A DNA stretch of 64,000 bases, taken from a virus. Every line of letters begins with the position of its first letter. Positions within the stretch are counted from its first letter, which is position 1. The position numbers and the translations under genes were made by a program. The DNA lies in the IMG/VR virus record IMGVR_UViG_3300009499_000148, positions 1-64,000 of that record, one strand, 5' to 3'. This document shows, piece by piece, positions 17,729 to 28,583 of this stretch. The notes under the pieces were generated by a model. That model was not told the origin of the DNA and made no database searches. It worked only from the letters and a program-made list of their open reading frames with translations.

Positions 17729-20700
17729 TTAAAATGAGACTATGGTTGAGTTAAGTTCTGTCAAATCAAGCGGGTCGTTCCTGTTCATCACAATTCCATC
17801 AAAATACGGCATGCTAGATGTTGCTTCGATGCTTAGGTTTGATGAGAACGTCTTCGCGGGTGATGTGATATTCACAGTTCTCGGTTCAACAAACTTAATC
17901 TGAACCGGTGATGCAGTCTCGCCAGGCTGACCTGATAACGTACCATCTGCGCTATAACCGACAGTATCATAATATTTTGAGTCTAATCGCTGCTCAAACA
18001 TATCTCTAAACTGGCCGTAATGAGACGGATTGAAAACGGCTTTTGTGTATTCTGGGAGCGCGTTTAAAATTCCGTACTTAAATCCCCTAAACACAGAATT
18101 AAAGATTGTCTCAACATCACCGCTTGAGCCAGCACTACGAGATGCCCAATATGTCACTCCGGTCATCGTTCCAGAGACAGTGCCGCCGATACCGTAGATG
18201 TGCAATAAAACATTTCTGGGTGTTTGTGGAAATAAACCTGACGCATCTTCACCGTCAGAGTCTCTCAGATACACTATCGGAAATGACGGTACAAGCGACT
18301 CACCGTGGTTAAGAATCCTTGCAACGGTCAACTTGCTAAAGATGGGTTGTGATATTGCACTACCCAAAACACCACCACCAAGCTGGCGTGTTGCCTCAGT
18401 GTTTGACACAACGTCAACGTCTCTTTCAACGCTAGCATACTTCGGTTCAAATGGAAATGCTCTATCCCATGTAGCATCGGCGATGACGTCTGGATACGGC
18501 GTCCCTGCAGATGTGATTAGATACGGCGTCCCAGACGATGCATTTGAATAATAACTGTCAAGGCCCAAGATGACATGGTTGTAGCTAACGTGGTTATAGA
18601 CTGCGCTACCGTTGATTTGAACTATCTTGTCGATGCGAGGCATCAATGTATCATAAAATCTCTCATTATCAGAGACAAGTTGAACATGGCGGCTGAGTCC
18701 AGGAATGCGTGCTCTGTTCTCTGAACCGTTTGTTAACGTTAGGCCAAAGATGTTATTAACGCTTCCTGTGTAAAGTGAAGACGCTAACACACGTCTTGAT
18801 GATGCATCATTCGTCATCGTTCCTGAGATGTATACATCATACGCGGAACCACTATATAGCTGTCTTGGTTCAGTAAGAAATTGGTCGACTATCTCAGGAG
18901 AACGAATGTCTTCATGCACCTCAACTGTCGTCAGCTCTTGATTGACAGTCTGATGGAATTCTTTGTTTTCACGTAATAATGAACCGTATAGCAACAACCT
19001 ACCCTTGCCGGGTGCAATCGTTAGTTCGCTGGCACGTCCCTCGACTACGCTCCCTCCGACGTTTGGAACACGACCCTCTGCAAACATCCTCTTACCCATC
19101 GGTACCTGCCATCCCATGATAAGCTTATCTGTCGGTAAGAGGATGTATGGGTTGTTTGTAGAATTAAAAACGTTCGGCGTTGATGTTGCAGTAAAACCAT
19201 CATCAATCAACGAGATGGATGCAGACACAGTATGACCCAAAACGCTTGCAGAGAGGTCTCTTCCCGTTGGAAGCGCAGTTCCAGCACGACCGCCGGGTTT
19301 ATTAGCAGTGTAAATTATCGCCGCAGTGTCATTGATACCTGCGTACATGTATGAAATCTGTTCATTTACAACTGGTGATTTAATCGTCGCAGACAACACA
19401 TATGAACCAGCCCAAAGCGCTTGGTTTGCATCATACGTGATTGAGACGTTCTTGATGTTCAAGTCACGCGAAAGAAGAGATAGATTCGCGGACGTTGCAA
19501 GCGAATGAAACGGACTGACCTGTGCAAACGTGATTATATCTCTGACTGAATCAACTGTTGTTGCAGTCGCACCAGACGAAAGTAACGTTGCACTCGGAAT
19601 CATGATATCTAGGCTTCTAGACGGTAATGGATACGAATGACCAGCTGATGAGAAGTTCGCAGACGAGCCGAACACTCCATCATGCGTTGCACACAATAGC
19701 TGCGCAGTCTGTGCACGTGCAGAATATGGATTTCGTTGGTTCAATATGAAGAATGTTGATATGGGTGTTCCGTATGTACCTCGTACAAAAACTGTGTCAG
19801 TTGCTGTTGTAGAAACATCACCGACTGACGCACTTTGGTTCGTGAACACCGTCAATGCACCAAGAGAACCAGAGAATGAGCTAGTGTATGCCGTGTAATC
19901 TGTCGTTGATAGAGGCGTTCTAACGGGTGAAAGTGCTGCACTGCCCAAACGATAGCTTCCTGAGAACTCGTAGACTATCTTCTCAACGACAAACGGATGA
20001 GATATGTACTGAGACATATCAAGAAGCTGTGATGACGTTGCATGAAACTTCGGATGTAGAGGAAATCCGAAATTTGACATTGGAATTGCTGCCTGTCGTC
20101 CCTCTACTGATGCTGTGATTGCGTAGCTAGGAGAAAATCCGTAGCATAGGTCTCTAACATTTTGCTCTAATGAAAGCTGTGGATTATTACCATACAGGTA
20201 GCCCTGTGTTCCAGTGATGCTTGTTGGAAGCCCACGACCTATTCCCTCCCATTTCTTGCTCGAAAAGTTGTAATACATCATTGGGTAATTGTTCGTTCCA
20301 TCGAACACCCAATTCCCAGGAACAGAGTCAGCGCTCGTCATGGCTGACCCAGTGACACCGCCATTTCGAATCCCAGCCGTGTATGCGACTGTCGGATTCA
20401 TATCAATCTCAATGATTGTTTTTGCGGTCAATGGCCCAGAAAATCCTGGGCCAACATCTGTTATACTGCTTCCAGTCGCATAAAACGGGTCGAGCATAGC
20501 GTTCGACTGCCATAGTTTCGCTGAATCATTGAACGGTCTGTGCACATCGATTGAATCACGAAAAACAACGAACTCATCAGCGATTCCCTTTCTAACTGTT
20601 CCAGTCGCCGTTAACGATGATGTTACATCTGTAAGGTCAGACGTTATCAGTGTGCTGTTGATTGTAGACGGTAGGTTGATGCTAGTGTTCTCACTGAAGA

Positions 20701-20845
20701 TAACGACCTTGGTATCATCAAATTTTGAGAATGATGTACCTAATCTGTATTGGTCTCCAGTTCGTGTAATTGTTGGATATGAGCCAGTCTCTGCATCAAT
20801 ATCACGTAGCTGCACACGCGGAGGAAGTCTAATCTTTTTCTTCAT
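17729..20845 (-). CDS. Very large virion structural protein, 1038 aa
   Basis: A beta-rich protein dense in Ser, Thr, Gly and Asn, with frequent TGS, SGS and SSG turns and no signal peptide. The N-terminus is basic (MKKKIRLPPRVQLRDID). A block at about residues 85-125 (EFVVFRDSIDVHRPFNDS) could be a self-contained domain boundary. Its start overlaps the stop of the 274-aa gene by four bases (20842-20845). It sits directly downstream of the tail-I-like/LamG protein, so it is probably part of a fibre or baseplate appendage. I see no enzymatic motif. Function otherwise unknown. Confidence 0.7.
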   Translation of the reverse strand: MKKKIRLPPRVQLRDIDAETGSYPTITRTGDQYRLGTSFSKFDDTKVVIFSENTSINLPSTINSTLITSDLTDVTSSLTATGTVRKGIADEFVVFRDSIDVHRPFNDSAKLWQSNAMLDPFYATGSSITDVGPGFSGPLTAKTIIEIDMNPTVAYTAGIRNGGVTGSAMTSADSVPGNWVFDGTNNYPMMYYNFSSKKWEGIGRGLPTSITGTQGYLYGNNPQLSLEQNVRDLCYGFSPSYAITASVEGRQAAIPMSNFGFPLHPKFHATSSQLLDMSQYISHPFVVEKIVYEFSGSYRLGSAALSPVRTPLSTTDYTAYTSSFSGSLGALTVFTNQSASVGDVSTTATDTVFVRGTYGTPISTFFILNQRNPYSARAQTAQLLCATHDGVFGSSANFSSAGHSYPLPSRSLDIMIPSATLLSSGATATTVDSVRDIITFAQVSPFHSLATSANLSLLSRDLNIKNVSITYDANQALWAGSYVLSATIKSPVVNEQISYMYAGINDTAAIIYTANKPGGRAGTALPTGRDLSASVLGHTVSASISLIDDGFTATSTPNVFNSTNNPYILLPTDKLIMGWQVPMGKRMFAEGRVPNVGGSVVEGRASELTIAPGKGRLLLYGSLLRENKEFHQTVNQELTTVEVHEDIRSPEIVDQFLTEPRQLYSGSAYDVYISGTMTNDASSRRVLASSLYTGSVNNIFGLTLTNGSENRARIPGLSRHVQLVSDNERFYDTLMPRIDKIVQINGSAVYNHVSYNHVILGLDSYYSNASSGTPYLITSAGTPYPDVIADATWDRAFPFEPKYASVERDVDVVSNTEATRQLGGGVLGSAISQPIFSKLTVARILNHGESLVPSFPIVYLRDSDGEDASGLFPQTPRNVLLHIYGIGGTVSGTMTGVTYWASRSAGSSGDVETIFNSVFRGFKYGILNALPEYTKAVFNPSHYGQFRDMFEQRLDSKYYDTVGYSADGTLSGQPGETASPVQIKFVEPRTVNITSPAKTFSSNLSIEATSSMPYFDGIVMNRNDPLDLTELNSTIVSF

Positions 20846-21666
20846 GAACGCCTCATGCCACCGAATGCGATTGAATCAACACCATACGGAGAATTATCAT
20901 ACGTAAAGCCCGTTGATGTTGATTTTTGACGTGCTAAAAACAATATATCACTATCAGACGACATCGAGACTATAGCAACAACTATACCATATGAATTAGA
21001 GCCCGACAGTGAGCCCGATGCAAATGTTCGATTTAGGTATGCGCTTTCATTGAACGGTGTTATCGTCTTTTCACCCTCTGGAAATAGACCTCCCAGATTA
21101 ATTGCTCCTGATGCAACACCCATGCTATCTGAGGCATCAACGTATAGATTCAATGCTTGCACAGTCTCACGTGAATCAATGATGCTCACGACTGTATCGG
21201 AGCGACGAAATGCATCCTCATTTCCGCTGCCGAATGTTCCCCTGATGGTGTGTGGCTCAAACTCTGTCGTCGATACCAAAAAATTTCTTGCATCTATCGT
21301 GAGAGGTTCAACGAATCCTCCGATTGTCTCTATATCATTGAATGATGCATTATCTAGAACGACTGGGTACACCAACGATGCAGTGTTATAGATGATTGCA
21401 ACTGGGTCGAACTTGACAAGCTCTTCAAACTTTGCGTCGATGATAAACTCACTCGACTGCCCGTAAACAGTGATATCAATCGTGTGGTCATCTTCACCCG
21501 TGTCCAATCGAGGTAGCGTTCCAGCGTACCTCTGCACATCAGTGATTATCTCAACACCCTGACGCATGTGGTCGATGAGTGCAGTATCAGAACCAGACAT
21601 GTCTGCTGTCGCACGTGTGCCAGGCACGTTCGGTGCTTCAACAAATGGTGTGAAAAATCCCGACAT
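20842..21666 (-). CDS. Virion structural protein, 274 aa
   Basis: Start at ATG 21666 is favoured: GGAGG lies five bases upstream, and the ATG overlaps the preceding stop. An adjacent ATG at 21669 is too close to the ribosome site. The protein is compact and acidic in the N-terminal half (GEDDHTIDITVYG, IIDAKFEELVKFDP). The C-terminal part ends GGMRRS. It is coupled to the 1160-aa gene upstream and the 1038-aa gene downstream. No motif identifies it. Probably a connector or small baseplate protein within the same assembly. Confidence 0.68.
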   Translation of the reverse strand: MSGFFTPFVEAPNVPGTRATADMSGSDTALIDHMRQGVEIITDVQRYAGTLPRLDTGEDDHTIDITVYGQSSEFIIDAKFEELVKFDPVAIIYNTASLVYPVVLDNASFNDIETIGGFVEPLTIDARNFLVSTTEFEPHTIRGTFGSGNEDAFRRSDTVVSIIDSRETVQALNLYVDASDSMGVASGAINLGGLFPEGEKTITPFNESAYLNRTFASGSLSGSNSYGIVVAIVSMSSDSDILFLARQKSTSTGFTYDNSPYGVDSIAFGGMRRS

Positions 21667-24600
21667 CATGACCTCCTAATCAGTGCTTCGAACTGTTGAA
21701 GTAAAATCGTTCCCTTGAGGCCGTGACGATTGTCTTCACCGAGGTATATGTCTGTTGACATATGCTCAAGCTTTGCACGCTCTAAGATGTGGCTTTCAAT
21801 TACAAAGTTCGTGCCCAAAAAGCGTGTTTTTCGTGGCACAAGCTGCTCAATGAATGTTGATATTCCAAGAACAGAATCAAACCACTTGAAAAACTCAAAG
21901 AACTGTCGAAGTCTCACCTGACCCGTTAGACGATTGAAGTATATATCGCGCATATTTTCAAGCTCAGGATAATCAGGAGAAAAGATTAACTCAGGATTAC
22001 CCAGAGCGCTATTGAACTCATCAAACGTTGAGAATATCTTGATGATATCATCGTTCAATGCGTCTGCAATCGAAAAATCGATTGAAAATCGTGTGTCGTC
22101 ATTTGGTATCTCACTTCTGGGAATCTCATGTATGGGACCGACTGCACCGCCCAACATGTTAACGTTCTGGTAATCGAGAAATCCCCTGACCCTGACCTTG
22201 TTGTTCGACGCTGCCTCATCAAATCGCGGTGAAAGCTGGCTATAGAACATTCTCTGTGGCTCTAGAACTGTCGTCGATGCCTCGAAGCCAGACCCTGTGA
22301 TATGCATGTTGTTCTGCGAAAAATCAAAAACGATGTATGAACCATCAGCATTCGACTTTGTGATGGGTTGCTCAATCGATGCATCAACACGAAGCCTACC
22401 AAATGAACCAGATGTTTTTGGAGCAAATCCAAAATTTGTTAATGGGTCCGCAACGCCTATCGACCTAAAATTCATGACATGCTCATGCCACTCATCAATG
22501 GTCAGCCCTGTGCTCCAAAATCTAATCTGTCCGACGAGACCGTCGAAGTCAGTGATACGAGCACTGCTTGAAACAAGTGGGTCGTTCAAGAACAATGAAA
22601 CGCTGTCTAGGCTCTGTGAACCTATCGTGAAAAATGTTCCTGATGCGTTGAATTGCGGTGATATTATCTCAAATGCATTCTGAGAACCCGTCGCAGAACC
22701 AGACTCATTAAAGAATGCGCTTGTGACGTGGCTTTCAACAAGTGTGCCAAAGTTTTGTCGAGCTGCCCTAACAAAGTATGACGCAGAAACGAATGCTCCA
22801 ACATCATCTGCACGGTTACGACCGAAGCTAACGTTCCACTGATGACCATCCATGACATCGACTCCCGTCAGTGGTAGATACAATGTCGGATGCGTCGAAC
22901 CGCTATAACCAGGCGACACACATAACAATAGGCCCGAACCCGATATCGCTAGAAGGTTTGTTAAAACACCTCCTGAGCCCGAGGGCCCAGCGATTGTGCC
23001 CGTCGTATTATAGCGCACCAAGCTCTGGGACACGGCGTGTGACCCAGTCAATAGCGATGGAAATCTATACATCGCCTCATACGTCCATGAACCTGATGTC
23101 ATCAGGCCGTCGCTGGCGACATTTGACACAGACAGGATGGGAGACACACGCACAAATGTACCAATTGGAAGGGGATACCCGGGCTCATACCTTGAGCCTG
23201 ATAAGAATGGTGACCTCAAGAACGGGCGTTGAGCGTTGACACCGTGGCTATCGACAGCCAATGAAGCCGGTGTCGCCAATGAACCACTGAAGTTAAGAAA
23301 CGTTGATACATCATGCTTCGTGTCTCGAGAATCCTCAAGGCTTCTGAACGAAGGACCCCCGAACTCACGAAGACGAAAGCTCTTATCTGGCTCAATCCCC
23401 ATTGAGCGCAAAAGAACCCTGATGCTATGCAGCGTGCCCTTCGACCTGATGACCTCTCCAACGTTCGTTAAAATCCTTCTCCAAAGCTGGTTCTGCACAT
23501 ACTGCAATGATGTTGTGTTTGTGCTTATAGTGTCTGAGATGTTTTCTGCATCGATGAACTGCTCGACAGATGCATCGATGAAAAACGCTGGCATCTCAAA
23601 TCCGTAATACCTCGATAAAAACTGCAAGAATTGGTCTGCCGTGAATCCCGTCTTATCGTAATCGACGTGTATGATTGAACCGAACAGGTCAATCATCATC
23701 TTGATTTCATCAAAAAAACGTGCCCATGTGTAAAGAAGCGCAGAGAGAAGCTGTGCAGAACCAAGCTCTGCAGAGCCCGGTGGCCCTGAGCCTGAAATTG
23801 CATCGACTATCGTTCCTGCTTCATGCTCGAATCCATCAAACGTTTGACCCTCTTGAAAGTAATGCGTCGGGACAAGCTTCGTTATGAGGTTCGGGTTTGT
23901 GGCATCGTATGAGCTTGCAGACGCAAGAAGCTCAGCATTGAAGTCGCTGACCTCGCTGTATGCGGGAAACAGAACAGGATGAAGCGAACGCTTCTCAGAC
24001 GTCATTGGTGATGCGATTGACCCAGTTGAGCGATTTGATGCCCGTATGTTTGAGACCAATGAATGTAGTGAATTGCCCGAGCTATCGATGACGATTGAAT
24101 CGGTACCTATGCTACCCGTGGGTTCATTGAACTTCAGATACAACTTCAGGTCATCTGATGGAGTTATCGATTTCCTTGCATTTGTCGATTGCTCCTTGAG
24201 ACTGATAGTCTTATGAAACACGCGCAGTTCGTCGATAGAACCAGATAGCGTCTGTGTCGGTGTGAAAGAACTGTGCGACGACCCAGAGCCGATGATGAAT
24301 GGTGATGTTGGAAACCCAAACTGTCCAAACTCCGACGCACGTGATGACGTCGCAACGAGCGCTTCATTGACATAGAGTTGGATGTTGTTGATACCGGGAT
24401 GCCTATCGAGCGTTGCAACGATATGATTGAACTGTCCTTTTGCAAGCGATGATGAGATGACCAGCGATTGAGAGCCGCTAGCGGCCATAAAAACGATATT
24501 ACATGCTGACGTCGATGCCGACTGCGACAACGCTAGCGTTATGCCCTGAACGCTACCTGATACCTTCTGACACACGATCTGATTGCCGTTTGTGACGCTT

Positions 24601-25148
24601 GGCACATGAAGCTGAAGCTCAATCGTGAATGATTTAAGCCCAGGGTCGATGACATTCTCGCCCGTTCTTTTCTTTGATATGCTTGGGTATAGATAACCCG
24701 CAAAATCTTCAACAACGACGTATGTTCCCTCAGTCGACGATGCACCTGCAGACCCAGAAAAGTTGAGATACCCAACATTTCGAGGAAAATTATCAAAAAC
24801 CCATTTCTCAAACCCAGACAACGAATCAACGAATGCTTCAACCTCACGTCTCGTGCCGTCGAATGGATACTCGTTGATTATCCTGTCGAATGCGACGTTA
24901 ACGTTCACCTCTGCAGAACTAAAAAATGTGTGTGTATTGAACACAGAGAAATCGACTGGAATCTGTTGCGTCGATTTGATACCAGTCCCATTAGAGTCGT
25001 ATCTAAATGACGCTGTGCTCGTTAGATTACTTTCAGCTATATCATTGGCCGTCCTATTGACGACAGAGCCACCATCGTCAAGAAGACGTCTCGTCATCGA
25101 TGGAGAAAACAGTCTTGGTCTATCGAAATCGATTGAGCGCTTCGCCAT
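21666..25148 (-). CDS. Baseplate/fibre protein with LamG domains and a tail-protein-I-like region, 1160 aa
   Basis: Two regions resemble LamG jelly rolls: about residues 170-325 (SFTIELQLHVPS, FNHIVATLDRHPG, SGSIDELRVFHKTIS) and about 690-900 (WTYEAMYRFPS, VGQIRFWSTGLTIDEW). Between them, about 465-600, is a stretch typical of phage tail protein I/gp7-type baseplate proteins: YTWARFFDEIKMMIDLFGS, FLQFLSRYYGFEMP, and then a segment ending KGTLHSIRVLLRSMGI. The protein therefore combines a baseplate wedge element with probable carbohydrate-binding domains. It overlaps its neighbours by one base on each side and follows gp25, gp6 and the 513-aa gene, the usual place for wedge proteins. Confidence 0.75.
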   Translation of the reverse strand: MAKRSIDFDRPRLFSPSMTRRLLDDGGSVVNRTANDIAESNLTSTASFRYDSNGTGIKSTQQIPVDFSVFNTHTFFSSAEVNVNVAFDRIINEYPFDGTRREVEAFVDSLSGFEKWVFDNFPRNVGYLNFSGSAGASSTEGTYVVVEDFAGYLYPSISKKRTGENVIDPGLKSFTIELQLHVPSVTNGNQIVCQKVSGSVQGITLALSQSASTSACNIVFMAASGSQSLVISSSLAKGQFNHIVATLDRHPGINNIQLYVNEALVATSSRASEFGQFGFPTSPFIIGSGSSHSSFTPTQTLSGSIDELRVFHKTISLKEQSTNARKSITPSDDLKLYLKFNEPTGSIGTDSIVIDSSGNSLHSLVSNIRASNRSTGSIASPMTSEKRSLHPVLFPAYSEVSDFNAELLASASSYDATNPNLITKLVPTHYFQEGQTFDGFEHEAGTIVDAISGSGPPGSAELGSAQLLSALLYTWARFFDEIKMMIDLFGSIIHVDYDKTGFTADQFLQFLSRYYGFEMPAFFIDASVEQFIDAENISDTISTNTTSLQYVQNQLWRRILTNVGEVIRSKGTLHSIRVLLRSMGIEPDKSFRLREFGGPSFRSLEDSRDTKHDVSTFLNFSGSLATPASLAVDSHGVNAQRPFLRSPFLSGSRYEPGYPLPIGTFVRVSPILSVSNVASDGLMTSGSWTYEAMYRFPSLLTGSHAVSQSLVRYNTTGTIAGPSGSGGVLTNLLAISGSGLLLCVSPGYSGSTHPTLYLPLTGVDVMDGHQWNVSFGRNRADDVGAFVSASYFVRAARQNFGTLVESHVTSAFFNESGSATGSQNAFEIISPQFNASGTFFTIGSQSLDSVSLFLNDPLVSSSARITDFDGLVGQIRFWSTGLTIDEWHEHVMNFRSIGVADPLTNFGFAPKTSGSFGRLRVDASIEQPITKSNADGSYIVFDFSQNNMHITGSGFEASTTVLEPQRMFYSQLSPRFDEAASNNKVRVRGFLDYQNVNMLGGAVGPIHEIPRSEIPNDDTRFSIDFSIADALNDDIIKIFSTFDEFNSALGNPELIFSPDYPELENMRDIYFNRLTGQVRLRQFFEFFKWFDSVLGISTFIEQLVPRKTRFLGTNFVIESHILERAKLEHMSTDIYLGEDNRHGLKGTILLQQFEALIRRS

Positions 25149-26689
25149 TATGCATCCACACGGAATATACCGCTAACATTTCGAAACACCTGCCTTGTTC
25201 CCTGTGCAACTATCATCACATCGATGCAGTATGAACGTCCTGGGTCAAGGTCAGATGCATATAGGTCAAAATACGGCCCAGTTGCATCGACAGACAACCT
25301 CGTTGAGTTTGTTACAGTATCGAAATCAAAAACGACCGTATCGTTGTTCACGTCGAACACACGATAATGCATCTCTTCAAATATCATGCTCTGTGATTCA
25401 ATCGGAAGCTTTGTCGCTTTAAATGATGCACCATCATCTTCAATGAACACTCGAACCCTTGGTCTATCTGAGCTCTTGTATGCATTTCTGACATTCGTCG
25501 CAGACACACGCAACGGGTTAAGCGTGCCGAGTGTCGTTGTTCTAGATGCATCATACATCACAAGAGTGCCAGTGTAGAAACCGACAGTCCCATCGCTTGA
25601 ACCCCACACCTCAGTGAATGTCGCAGAATGTGCAAGTGAGACCTCATTCAACAATGCACCAGTTGCAGCGGGTGATACAACGAATGTTGCAGAATAAATG
25701 CCAGCAATGCTGTTCTGCCCGACGACGTGTTGTGACGCAGATACGACTGTACGATAGTATGTTCCTGATGCCGTGCTTCCAGTCGTAAGAGTTATGACTA
25801 ATGAATTTGAGCCCGTTATGGGTGTTCGCGTAGAGCCAGAGACAATGTTCGACAATGCTCCTCGAACGATATTATTCAAGAACAATGAACCACTGACGTC
25901 AAAGAAAAATGAACGATGATGGTCGATGATGCTGTCATTGAATCCGACCTCTATCGATGGGCGTAAGCGCGGCTCTGTGCTGTGCCTTGTCCCAAACCGT
26001 TTAACAAACCTCGTCCTGTCATCTGTCTCCTGCGTTCCTGAGAACGAGAGCCTAAAACCGTGGTTGGGTATCTGTCCAGATATCGTTGCAGAGACAATCC
26101 TTGTGATGTCCATGCTTAGGTCCTCTGACCCATCGGTGAATGATTGTGTGACGAATAAATCACCCAACGTCATTGAGCCAGTTATGACATCGATTGATGC
26201 TTGGCCGACGTATCCCTTTGCGTCTGCACCAGAGACATTCCAAAGCGCAAGGCCGCTTGACACTGATGCAGTCAGGTAGTTTGCTGCATCTATGTCCTCG
26301 AAGGCGCTAACGTCACGGCCGATGCCCTCATCAAATGACTGTGCTAGAGGATACAGTATAAGCGAAAAATTTGATGGAAGCGTTTGACCACCCATCACAT
26401 CCTTCAGTGACAATGTGCATCTGAATGATGGGTGGTTCATGTCAAGGATGCTCGATGTAAGCGCAGTGATTGGTGATACATCGAACTTTATGAGAACGCG
26501 TGATAGCTCAATTGGGTCTGTCGTGCCGCTGACGAATGGTGATGAACCAGTCAGCTGACTCTCTCCTGCAAGCTTAAACAAATCTAGCGTGCCAGCAAGA
26601 CCCACGTTTGCATCTGTTGCACGAAAACTATCGCGTATGATGCGGTTCGTGATGTAGCCGTCCTTCGTTGCTCGTAAGATTCTTTTCAT
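25148..26689 (-). CDS. Virion structural protein, 513 aa
   Basis: Beta-rich and SGS-rich. Near the N-terminus are IIRDSFRATDANVGLAGTLD and ELSRVLIKFDVSPI, a pattern reminiscent of DNRLRE-type domains (an ordered array of strands in secreted and phage surface proteins). No catalytic motif or membrane segment was seen. It lies directly after the gp6-like gene and its stop overlaps the next start (TAATG). It is likely a baseplate-associated protein linking the wedge to the LamG protein. The DNRLRE resemblance is weak and by eye only. Confidence 0.68.
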   Translation of the reverse strand: MKRILRATKDGYITNRIIRDSFRATDANVGLAGTLDLFKLAGESQLTGSSPFVSGTTDPIELSRVLIKFDVSPITALTSSILDMNHPSFRCTLSLKDVMGGQTLPSNFSLILYPLAQSFDEGIGRDVSAFEDIDAANYLTASVSSGLALWNVSGADAKGYVGQASIDVITGSMTLGDLFVTQSFTDGSEDLSMDITRIVSATISGQIPNHGFRLSFSGTQETDDRTRFVKRFGTRHSTEPRLRPSIEVGFNDSIIDHHRSFFFDVSGSLFLNNIVRGALSNIVSGSTRTPITGSNSLVITLTTGSTASGTYYRTVVSASQHVVGQNSIAGIYSATFVVSPAATGALLNEVSLAHSATFTEVWGSSDGTVGFYTGTLVMYDASRTTTLGTLNPLRVSATNVRNAYKSSDRPRVRVFIEDDGASFKATKLPIESQSMIFEEMHYRVFDVNNDTVVFDFDTVTNSTRLSVDATGPYFDLYASDLDPGRSYCIDVMIVAQGTRQVFRNVSGIFRVDA

Positions 26690-26712
26690 AATGGCTCGCT
26701 AGAGTAAGTATC

Positions 26713-28581
26713 TCACTGTGCTGAACCGACGATGTCGAAATCAGGGTATCTAACCTCGAATATTGAACCGGCCGGTGATGGCACAAGAAGACGCTTTTTT
26801 GTGTTGCTTGTGACATCGAACCTGATTGTGCTGTATTCGCGGTCATTGACTGAGCCAGATATGCCCCTGAAACGCACATCAATGACAGATGCAACGCCCT
26901 GCGTCGTGTAAATGATGTTGTGTATGTCGTCGATTCGAATCGGTTGGTCGATTTGAAAGTTTTTGATATCGAGGTACTTTCTTAAACGAGCTATGATGTT
27001 CTGTATCACGATGTTCTTGACGGCGTTTGGTTCAACTGCTACCCTAAAATCGACACCGATGTTGATGACAGCAGCATCGAGGATATCGATTGCATCGCTA
27101 ATCATCCTAAATTCATTCAAGAATAGCCTGAGGTTCTTTTTTAATGAGTCTGGTGATACGACCAACCTCTTGTCAGCATCACGTGATATGATGAACAACT
27201 GTGTCGCAAGTGGATTTCTTGGGTTTGAACGAACACCTGCACGGAATACACGTCCAAAGTTCGACGGCATAGTATATACACGTGCCAACAAGTCTGGCGT
27301 CGTGACAATTCGTGACTGTGCATTTCGGGCGGCTGGCACTTTACTCCTTAGCTCATCAAGCGTGGGAGCATCCTCACCACCTGATGCATTCTCTGGGTTT
27401 TTGATAGAGACACTTGCTCGTATCTGCTGCGCGAGCGACGATGATATCGTGCTTGGAAATGTCATACGAAGCGTGTTGATGGTGTTGATTGCACCAGACG
27501 TTGCATTGTGCTTTAGGCCACCACCGTATCTGTAATCGACAGTGATTGTCGTGTTGATTGGTGCGACACCAAGCGTCTGCGTGCCTAACAACCTGCCAGG
27601 GTCTAGCGTGTAGCGTGAAAATGTCTGCTTGCCGTAAAGTGGAAGCGCAAGGTCGCTTGGGTCTGGGATGATATCATCAACAAGCGTGTTTGCGTTTCCG
27701 CTACCGAACCTCAGCGTCGTGAGACCCGTGTTAAAATCCATCGTTCGTGTGAATCGATACGGTGCGGGAATGACCTCAAAATTTTCATTCACCAGCTCAT
27801 TGTCGCTATTGACGTTGGGTATGCCACGAAACACGGTGTCCTGCGCAAGCGTCTCAACCTCGTAGTATGTGTTGCCGTCAGAGTCGATTACTGAGAACAC
27901 CTCAGTTATGTCCTGCTGCGCTAGCGTTATCTCTCTAAATGGAACGTATGAATCAGGAATGATGAACGTCTCTGTCGTTCGAAATCCTGATAGACACACA
28001 CCATCAGGAGCAAGGGGAGCATTTCCTGGGCCGCCCATGATGAGTATGAACGTCGTCGGGCTTCCGTCAGAGCCGACCTCACCTATCGTAAGGCGCGCCT
28101 TGAGCGTCCCATCAGAATACGTGTCTGAGAAGTCGAGGTCCTCTATCAGCTCAAATAGCACACCATCATCTGATTCACCTATGCTTCCCTGTAGGATGAC
28201 TGGAAGCGCAGACGGTTGTGGCACATACACCGAACCCTGTAGCTGTGATGGCACCTCTATCGCCCATTGCAATGCAACGACAGCAGGAGATGCACCCGTG
28301 ATTGGAACGCCGGCGCGCCTGATGTGTCTCAGTATGTTTGAGGTCTCAACAGCAAGCTCTGGGTCAAGCTCCGTGAACTGGTGGTCGAGATAGAACGACA
28401 TGTGGTCGCCTATCTCTGCAGGAAGGTCAAGTAAAAGACCACCAAGCGATGCCTCAGAGAAGTCCTTTATCTTATCAGGAAAGAACACACGCGCATGCTG
28501 CAACAGCAACGCCTTAAATGCATCACGGTCCTTGTTAAGATACGTCCTTGATATAACGTTCTTTACATCTTGCTTCACCAT
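26713..28581 (-). CDS. Baseplate wedge protein, gp6/J family
   Basis: 622 aa. The N-terminus has the family hallmarks: a short helix, then DFSEASLGGLLLDLPAEIGD and HMSFYLDHQFTELD. In T4 gp6 and P2 gpJ this helical region precedes a beta domain. Later segments include DVKNVISR, LRSKVPAARNAQSRIVTTPD (the usual A-ARNA-RAVT-D-type motif of baseplate J proteins), DLLARVYTMP and FIISRDADKRLV. This protein forms the inner baseplate ring that holds the sheath-triggering structure together. It is followed by fibre-type genes and preceded by gp25, matching the order in other contractile-tail phages. Confidence 0.85.
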   Translation of the reverse strand: MVKQDVKNVISRTYLNKDRDAFKALLLQHARVFFPDKIKDFSEASLGGLLLDLPAEIGDHMSFYLDHQFTELDPELAVETSNILRHIRRAGVPITGASPAVVALQWAIEVPSQLQGSVYVPQPSALPVILQGSIGESDDGVLFELIEDLDFSDTYSDGTLKARLTIGEVGSDGSPTTFILIMGGPGNAPLAPDGVCLSGFRTTETFIIPDSYVPFREITLAQQDITEVFSVIDSDGNTYYEVETLAQDTVFRGIPNVNSDNELVNENFEVIPAPYRFTRTMDFNTGLTTLRFGSGNANTLVDDIIPDPSDLALPLYGKQTFSRYTLDPGRLLGTQTLGVAPINTTITVDYRYGGGLKHNATSGAINTINTLRMTFPSTISSSLAQQIRASVSIKNPENASGGEDAPTLDELRSKVPAARNAQSRIVTTPDLLARVYTMPSNFGRVFRAGVRSNPRNPLATQLFIISRDADKRLVVSPDSLKKNLRLFLNEFRMISDAIDILDAAVINIGVDFRVAVEPNAVKNIVIQNIIARLRKYLDIKNFQIDQPIRIDDIHNIIYTTQGVASVIDVRFRGISGSVNDREYSTIRFDVTSNTKKRLLVPSPAGSIFEVRYPDFDIVGSAQ

Positions 28582-28583
28582 CT

